This document shows positions 60,270-64,000 of a DNA stretch of 64,000 bases, in pieces; the stretch's first letter is position 1; each line of letters opens with the position of its first letter. The position numbers and the translations under genes were made by a program. Location: positions 16,211 to 80,210 of the forward strand of contig JBEKGS010000009.1 in the NCBI GenBank assembly GCA_050012675.1, read 5' to 3'. The notes below the pieces were generated by a model. It had not been told where the DNA came from. It ran no database searches and saw nothing but the letters and a program-made list of their open reading frames with translations. The DNA is from Fen-455 sp050012675. Its GTDB lineage: Bacteria; Actinomycetota; Acidimicrobiia; Acidimicrobiales; Bog-793.

Positions 60270-62632
60270 CAGAAGGCCTTTCCCAAGGCTTTGAGGACCG
60301 ACTCTGGCTTCACGGGAATATTGTCGATTCTGACGCCAATCGCGTTGTAGATGGCGTTAAGGACGGCACGGGGAGTGCAGGTGACCGTCCCCTCGCCAAT
60401 TCCACACGCTCCGTACTCGCCGCCTCCGCGCCACACTTCCAACAAGACCGGATCGATCTCTGGCATGTCGGCCATCGTCGGAATCTTGTAGTCGATCCAG
60501 TTGAAATTCAACGGAAATCCCGTGCGTTCATCGTAGATGATCTCCTCGGTGAGGGACTCTCCCAGCGCAATGCACTGACCGCCGATCTGCTGGGCCTCGG
60601 CACCGGACGCGTACATGACGGTTCCGCAGTCGTTGACGACAACGAGGCGAAGAACCAGCACCTGGCCAGTGTCGGTGTTGACCTCCACCTCGGCAAAGGT
60701 CGCAATGAATGGGATACCGGTACGTGTGCCGAGCGGTCGCCTGCTCACAGCTACCGTGACCGGGTCGAGGCTAGCCTCGTGAAGCAGTTCCCTCAGACTC
60801 CGTCGGGAGCCGACAGCGTCTCTCCGATAGACAAAGCCGGCATCAATGTCTAACTCCGGTGCAGTGGCGTCAAGAAGCGGGGCGACACGCTCGAGCAGCT
60901 TGGCCTTGACCTCCTTGCTCGCCGCTGCCATAACTTCGGACTGCAAGAATGAAACCGAGCTGTCAGTCTGGACACAATCCTGTGGAGAAACGTCCGTGTC
61001 CACAGTGGAGATCCAGTGGATATCGCCACTACCGATACCGAGGAAGCTCAAGGCTTCAGCACAACCCAGCACATTGCAAGTATTCGAGCCCGTTCCAGTC
61101 TCCACTGTCGGTGCATCGAGGGTGACGCTGCAGTCCGCGTTCACAGTCATCGTCACATGCACTTCGCCGCGCCGGAGCTCCTGCCATTCAGCGTGCCAAC
61201 CGGGATGGAAGGAGAACCCGACACCTCGTCTCTTCACCTCGTCAATGAGGGGCCCTTTACCTGGGAGATGACGCTTTTCTTTCCAAGAGATCTTCGCAGC
61301 ACCGGTGGCCAGCACCGCAGCAAGGCTTTGGTCGGGCAACTCCTCCCACTGATGGCCAAAGTTCCTTGAAGCGACATCGAGTGGATCGAGGTTGAGCGCC
61401 TCCGCGAGCCCGTCGACGAGACGGCCGAGAATCAGGTTCAACTGGCTGTTGCCGACGCCGCGCATCATGCAGGCGGGCATCTTGTTGGTGTACACGCCGC
61501 GCGCTTCGAAGCGCACGTTCGGAATGTGGGCGAAAGCTACCTCTGTGGCTTCGACGGGAGCGAACTTGATCGCGAACATGGAGTGGTCTGCGTAGGCGCC
61601 GACATTGCCGATGGACCGAAAGGACAGCGTTGTGACGGTTCCATCGGTCTTTGCACCAATTGTGCCCTCATAGCGTACGTGTTGACGCCCGTCGTGGAAG
61701 GAGTCCCTTCGAGAGTGCCGGAACCATACGGGTCTTCCGGTCCTCTTGGCCAGAAGTGCCGTGAAGAGAAAGAACGGCTGGTCACCAGTGTCGCCGCGGC
61801 CGAACTGACCACCTACGTAAGGACTTACGACTCGCACGCTGTTCAATGGGACTTCGAGCATCTCACTGATATGCATGCGTGTCTGATGGGCCTCGTAAGA
61901 GTTCGACCAGACAGTGATGTGATCCCGGTCCCACTCGACGAGGCAGTTCCAATTATCCAAGCTGTTCTGCGTCGCATTGTGGTAGGTAGTGGTCGCGTTC
62001 ACGACCACGTCTGCATCGGTGAGGCCCTGATCGATGTCACCCTTGTCCACGAAGACATCGGCCCCGCCGACCGTGTCTTCGGGCAGAATGTTGGTGTCCG
62101 CGAGCTCCGGATGGACAATGGGGGCGCCCGGCGCCATTGCGTCAACGGCGTCAAGGACGAACGGCAAGACTTCCCAGTCGACCTTGATCAGCCGCAGCGC
62201 CTCTTCCGCGATCTCCTCGCTCTCGGCAGCGACGACCGCTCCAAGCTCGTCCCCGACCCATCGTGCGTGGGACCCGAGAACGCGTCGGTCACGGAAGCCT
62301 CGCCACATCATGCGTTCGTAGGAAAGGGTGTCCACGCCGTCGGTCCAGCCTGCGTTTGTCAACTTCAAAGAGGCGACGTCGGGATCCTCGAACGTGAGGA
62401 CGTCGACGACGCCGGGCAGCCGGGCAGCCTGACTCACGTCAAGGGCTCGGATTCTCGCGTGTGGGAAGGGACTGCGCAGCACCTTCGCGTACAAGATCCC
62501 GGGCACTCGGCAGTTCACCATCAAGTCGCCGGCGTATTTGGCTTTCCCGCTGGCCTTTTCGATGCCGTCGATTCGGGGGCGGTACTGGCCGACATGACTG
62601 CGCTGAACGCGCGGGGTATATGCGGGTTTCAT
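60269..62632 (-). CDS. Xanthine dehydrogenase family molybdopterin-binding subunit (second locus)
   Basis: A 787-residue molybdenum-binding large subunit. It starts RIDGIEKASGKAKYAGDL (hammerhead domain). The Mo-domain motifs are GGQFGRGDTGDQ, MPACMMRGVGNSQLN, VETGTGSNTCNVLG and the C-terminal YGACGIGEGTVTC carrying the catalytic Glu. The active-site loop differs from the first locus, so the substrate is likely different. The ATG at 62632 overlaps the 2Fe-2S subunit stop by 4 bp; an in-frame start 61 codons upstream lies inside that gene. Codon use is less G+C-biased than in the rest of the window. Confidence 0.88.
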   Translation of the reverse strand: MKPAYTPRVQRSHVGQYRPRIDGIEKASGKAKYAGDLMVNCRVPGILYAKVLRSPFPHARIRALDVSQAARLPGVVDVLTFEDPDVASLKLTNAGWTDGVDTLSYERMMWRGFRDRRVLGSHARWVGDELGAVVAAESEEIAEEALRLIKVDWEVLPFVLDAVDAMAPGAPIVHPELADTNILPEDTVGGADVFVDKGDIDQGLTDADVVVNATTTYHNATQNSLDNWNCLVEWDRDHITVWSNSYEAHQTRMHISEMLEVPLNSVRVVSPYVGGQFGRGDTGDQPFFLFTALLAKRTGRPVWFRHSRRDSFHDGRQHVRYEGTIGAKTDGTVTTLSFRSIGNVGAYADHSMFAIKFAPVEATEVAFAHIPNVRFEARGVYTNKMPACMMRGVGNSQLNLILGRLVDGLAEALNLDPLDVASRNFGHQWEELPDQSLAAVLATGAAKISWKEKRHLPGKGPLIDEVKRRGVGFSFHPGWHAEWQELRRGEVHVTMTVNADCSVTLDAPTVETGTGSNTCNVLGCAEALSFLGIGSGDIHWISTVDTDVSPQDCVQTDSSVSFLQSEVMAAASKEVKAKLLERVAPLLDATAPELDIDAGFVYRRDAVGSRRSLRELLHEASLDPVTVAVSRRPLGTRTGIPFIATFAEVEVNTDTGQVLVLRLVVVNDCGTVMYASGAEAQQIGGQCIALGESLTEEIIYDERTGFPLNFNWIDYKIPTMADMPEIDPVLLEVWRGGGEYGACGIGEGTVTCTPRAVLNAIYNAIGVRIDNIPVKPESVLKALGKAF

Positions 62633-63168
62633 GAAGTGCTTGCCTTTGCCATGTTCTCCGAAGCATGCCGGACGGCCTGGGCTATACCGGCATAGCACCC
62701 GCAACGGCAAATGTTGCCGGAGAGAGCTTCTCTGATTTCGGACATTGTGGGGGATGGCACACGATCGAGTAGCGCTCGAGCAGTCATCACAAAGCCCGGC
62801 GTGCAGAATCCGCACTGCAGAGCGGTACCGTAGCCTGGCTCGCTTTGCTCGGCAAAGGCTTTGACAACGCTGTCGTCACTCGGCAGGCCCTCGATGGTGA
62901 GGATCTCGTGGCCCTGTGCCTCGACGGCGAGAATCATGCAGGAAAGGACAGCTTTGCCGTCCATGATGACCGTGCAAGCTCCACAGGCTCCCTGGTCGCA
63001 AGGGATCTTCAGTCCCGTGAGTCCGAAGTGCTCACGGAGAAGCGATGCCAAGGTCGCCGTGGCAGGCACGCTGGACCCGGTGTCGAGTCGATAGGTCTGG
63101 CCATTGATGAGGAGCTCGAGCTCCGGCGGTCGTACGACGATCTCCTGTGTGGTGACTGATATTGCCAT
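62629..63168 (-). CDS. Molybdenum hydroxylase [2Fe-2S] subunit (second locus)
   Basis: A 179-residue iron-sulfur subunit. The ferredoxin domain has CDQGACGACTVIMDGKAVLSC and the helical domain CGFCTPGFV and NICRCGCY; the last motif usually reads CRCTGY or CRCGAY. The ATG at 63168 was chosen. A GTG eight codons upstream (63192) overlaps a palindromic operator-like site and is less likely. It is the first gene of the operon 2Fe-2S, Mo, FAD/GltD. Confidence 0.85.
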   Translation of the reverse strand: MAISVTTQEIVVRPPELELLINGQTYRLDTGSSVPATATLASLLREHFGLTGLKIPCDQGACGACTVIMDGKAVLSCMILAVEAQGHEILTIEGLPSDDSVVKAFAEQSEPGYGTALQCGFCTPGFVMTARALLDRVPSPTMSEIREALSGNICRCGCYAGIAQAVRHASENMAKASTS

Positions 63169-63190
63169 GCTCGCCAGTCCCTTCGCTAGC

Positions 63191-63210
63191 ACAAGCGAAT
63201 AAGCGCTTGT
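63191..63210. promoter_or_regulatory. 20-bp palindrome, candidate repressor operator
   Basis: ACAAGCG, AATAAG, CGCTTGT is a perfect 7-bp inverted repeat with a six-base centre, 22 bases before the ATG of the 2Fe-2S subunit gene. The form resembles TetR-family operators. No regulator gene is recognised with confidence in the remaining 790 bases. Confidence 0.55.
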
Positions 63211-63919
63211 CTAAACCTACTACCCGTTGCCGCAATGCGCATAGCCGAGGTAGGAAGAGGAGATTCGTGTTTCCGATCGTGTGCACGCGTGATAAATCCG
63301 ACTAAGAAGGGCTGCTGGGATCCGGCGTCGGAGTGAGTTGCTCCTTCAGACGATCGGCACGTCTTTGGAGTCTGCCACTTCCAATGTGCAAAGGCCGATG
63401 TCTGCGCCGATAGGGCCCTGGGGCGACCCTTTGTAATGGGTGCAGTTGTGGGAGTCCGAAGCTGCGACAACAGCTGCTTCAAGAGGTTCCTCACCGGGGC
63501 CGAGGTCGACAGGGCGACGGTTCGGGTCTCCGAGCGCAGGGCTTGTAGGGCAACCGGTTCACCCAGGGTTTCAGCGACGATGACGCAAGTTCCGGCGGGC
63601 CCTCTCACTCCATCGACCCCATTGGAAGGCGGCCCGCCAAGCGAGGGTCGAAGCTGGGCCTGCAGGTGAACGAGAAGCTGAGGCGCCTCCTCGTCGGGCA
63701 GATCGCACTCGTGCCCAATGTGGTCGACTGCCGATATCGCTCCTGGTACCGAGCGCCGCGGGCGAACCGGACCCATCCGGTCGATCGTCTCGGAGAGCGA
63801 ATCGATCTGATCGAGGAGCCTTCGCTTCGCTCTCCAGTACGACGCTGGTCTACTACGATGCCGTTGCCGACCTTGGGGAACTGAGAAGCCTCACTGCCAG
63901 GGAGAAAGGGGCGGGCATC
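63211..63919. other. Unresolved region upstream of the second molybdenum hydroxylase operon
   Basis: A minus-strand frame from 63776 down to 63186 (about 196 codons) contains protein-like stretches (SAVDHIGHECDLPDEEAPQL; GTCVIVAETLGEPVALQAL) but matches no family I know and would run across the operator-like palindrome. Plus-strand frames overlap it. It may be a decayed regulator or an unknown gene; no call is made. Confidence 0.3.
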
Positions 63920-64000
63920 GTGCTCTCTCGCTACCCGATCGCCCTCGCTGTGACCGTGATGGCCCTCGGTATCGCCGGGCACCGACTGTTGTTCATCGCC
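63920..64000 (+). CDS. Possible start of a membrane or exported protein (partial)
   Basis: A GTG at 63920 follows GGGAGAAAGGGG, a strong ribosome-binding site. The 27 visible codons encode a hydrophobic segment (SRYPIALAVTVMALGIAGHR) after one to three polar residues. The gene runs off the end of the window, and the call rests only on the start signals and hydrophobicity. Confidence 0.35.
   Translation, partial: MLSRYPIALAVTVMALGIAGHRLLFIA

Overview
The window is gene-dense, high-G+C DNA with frequent GTG starts and many 1-4 bp stop/start overlaps. Several features point to an actinobacterium: a JAMM peptidase-rph-rdgB gene order known from actinobacteria, LLM/F420-type oxidoreductases, many genes with a TANNNT hexamer 6-9 bases before the start codon and no ribosome-binding site (leaderless style), and smpB next to ssrA. 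An acidimicrobial lineage is possible, but the sequence does not settle it. No tRNA, CRISPR array, insertion sequence or phage gene was recognised.

Layout. 1-7.8 kb is a purine and molybdoenzyme region: the tail of a xanthine-dehydrogenase-type molybdenum subunit, an N-terminally short SsnA-like amidohydrolase, a four-gene operon (FAD subunit, 2Fe-2S subunit, Mo subunit, LLM oxidoreductase) and adenine deaminase. 7.8-16.7 kb is mixed: a membrane molybdenum oxidoreductase with its cytochrome b, an EamA exporter, a GlcD-like flavoenzyme, a chromate transporter, a divergent NUDIX / CYTH-CHAD pair, a DprA-like protein and a DinB-fold protein. 16.7-29.1 kb holds an FAD oxidoreductase and a signalling block: MBL hydrolase, cyclic-nucleotide-binding protein, REC-HTH-adenylate cyclase, ABC ATPase, histidine kinase and two response regulators. 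A decayed FtsX permease and a NatAB-type ABC pair follow. 29.1-34 kb is a housekeeping block: a small Cys/His protein, tmRNA, smpB, a JAMM peptidase, rph, rdgB and a one-piece Phd-RelE-type toxin-antitoxin fusion.

34.5-53.6 kb looks like one nutritional unit. A prolyl-oligopeptidase-like peptidase and a complete oligopeptide ABC importer lie beside a hydroxyproline catabolic cluster. That cluster has two proline-racemase-family enzymes, a three-part D-hydroxyproline dehydrogenase condensed into two genes, an enolase-superfamily enzyme, a pyrroline-2-carboxylate reductase-like protein, a DapA-family deaminase and an aldehyde dehydrogenase. Together they can carry trans-4-hydroxy-L-proline to 2-oxoglutarate, and probably 3-hydroxyproline to proline. 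The source may be collagen-type peptides.

53.9-57.9 kb has small general genes: a CDDC-motif protein, a GT4 glycosyltransferase, an SRPBCC protein, an LLM oxidoreductase and an aminotransferase. 57.9-63.2 kb is a second molybdenum hydroxylase operon with visibly lower G+C. Its FAD subunit carries an inserted GltD-like NAD(P)H:acceptor module, and a 20-bp palindrome precedes the operon. The last 800 bases are unresolved. The features most worth a second look are the Phd-RelE fusion, the fused hydroxyproline dehydrogenase, the GltD-inserted FAD subunit, the cyclase signalling block and the shared divergent -10 between smpB and the JAMM gene.
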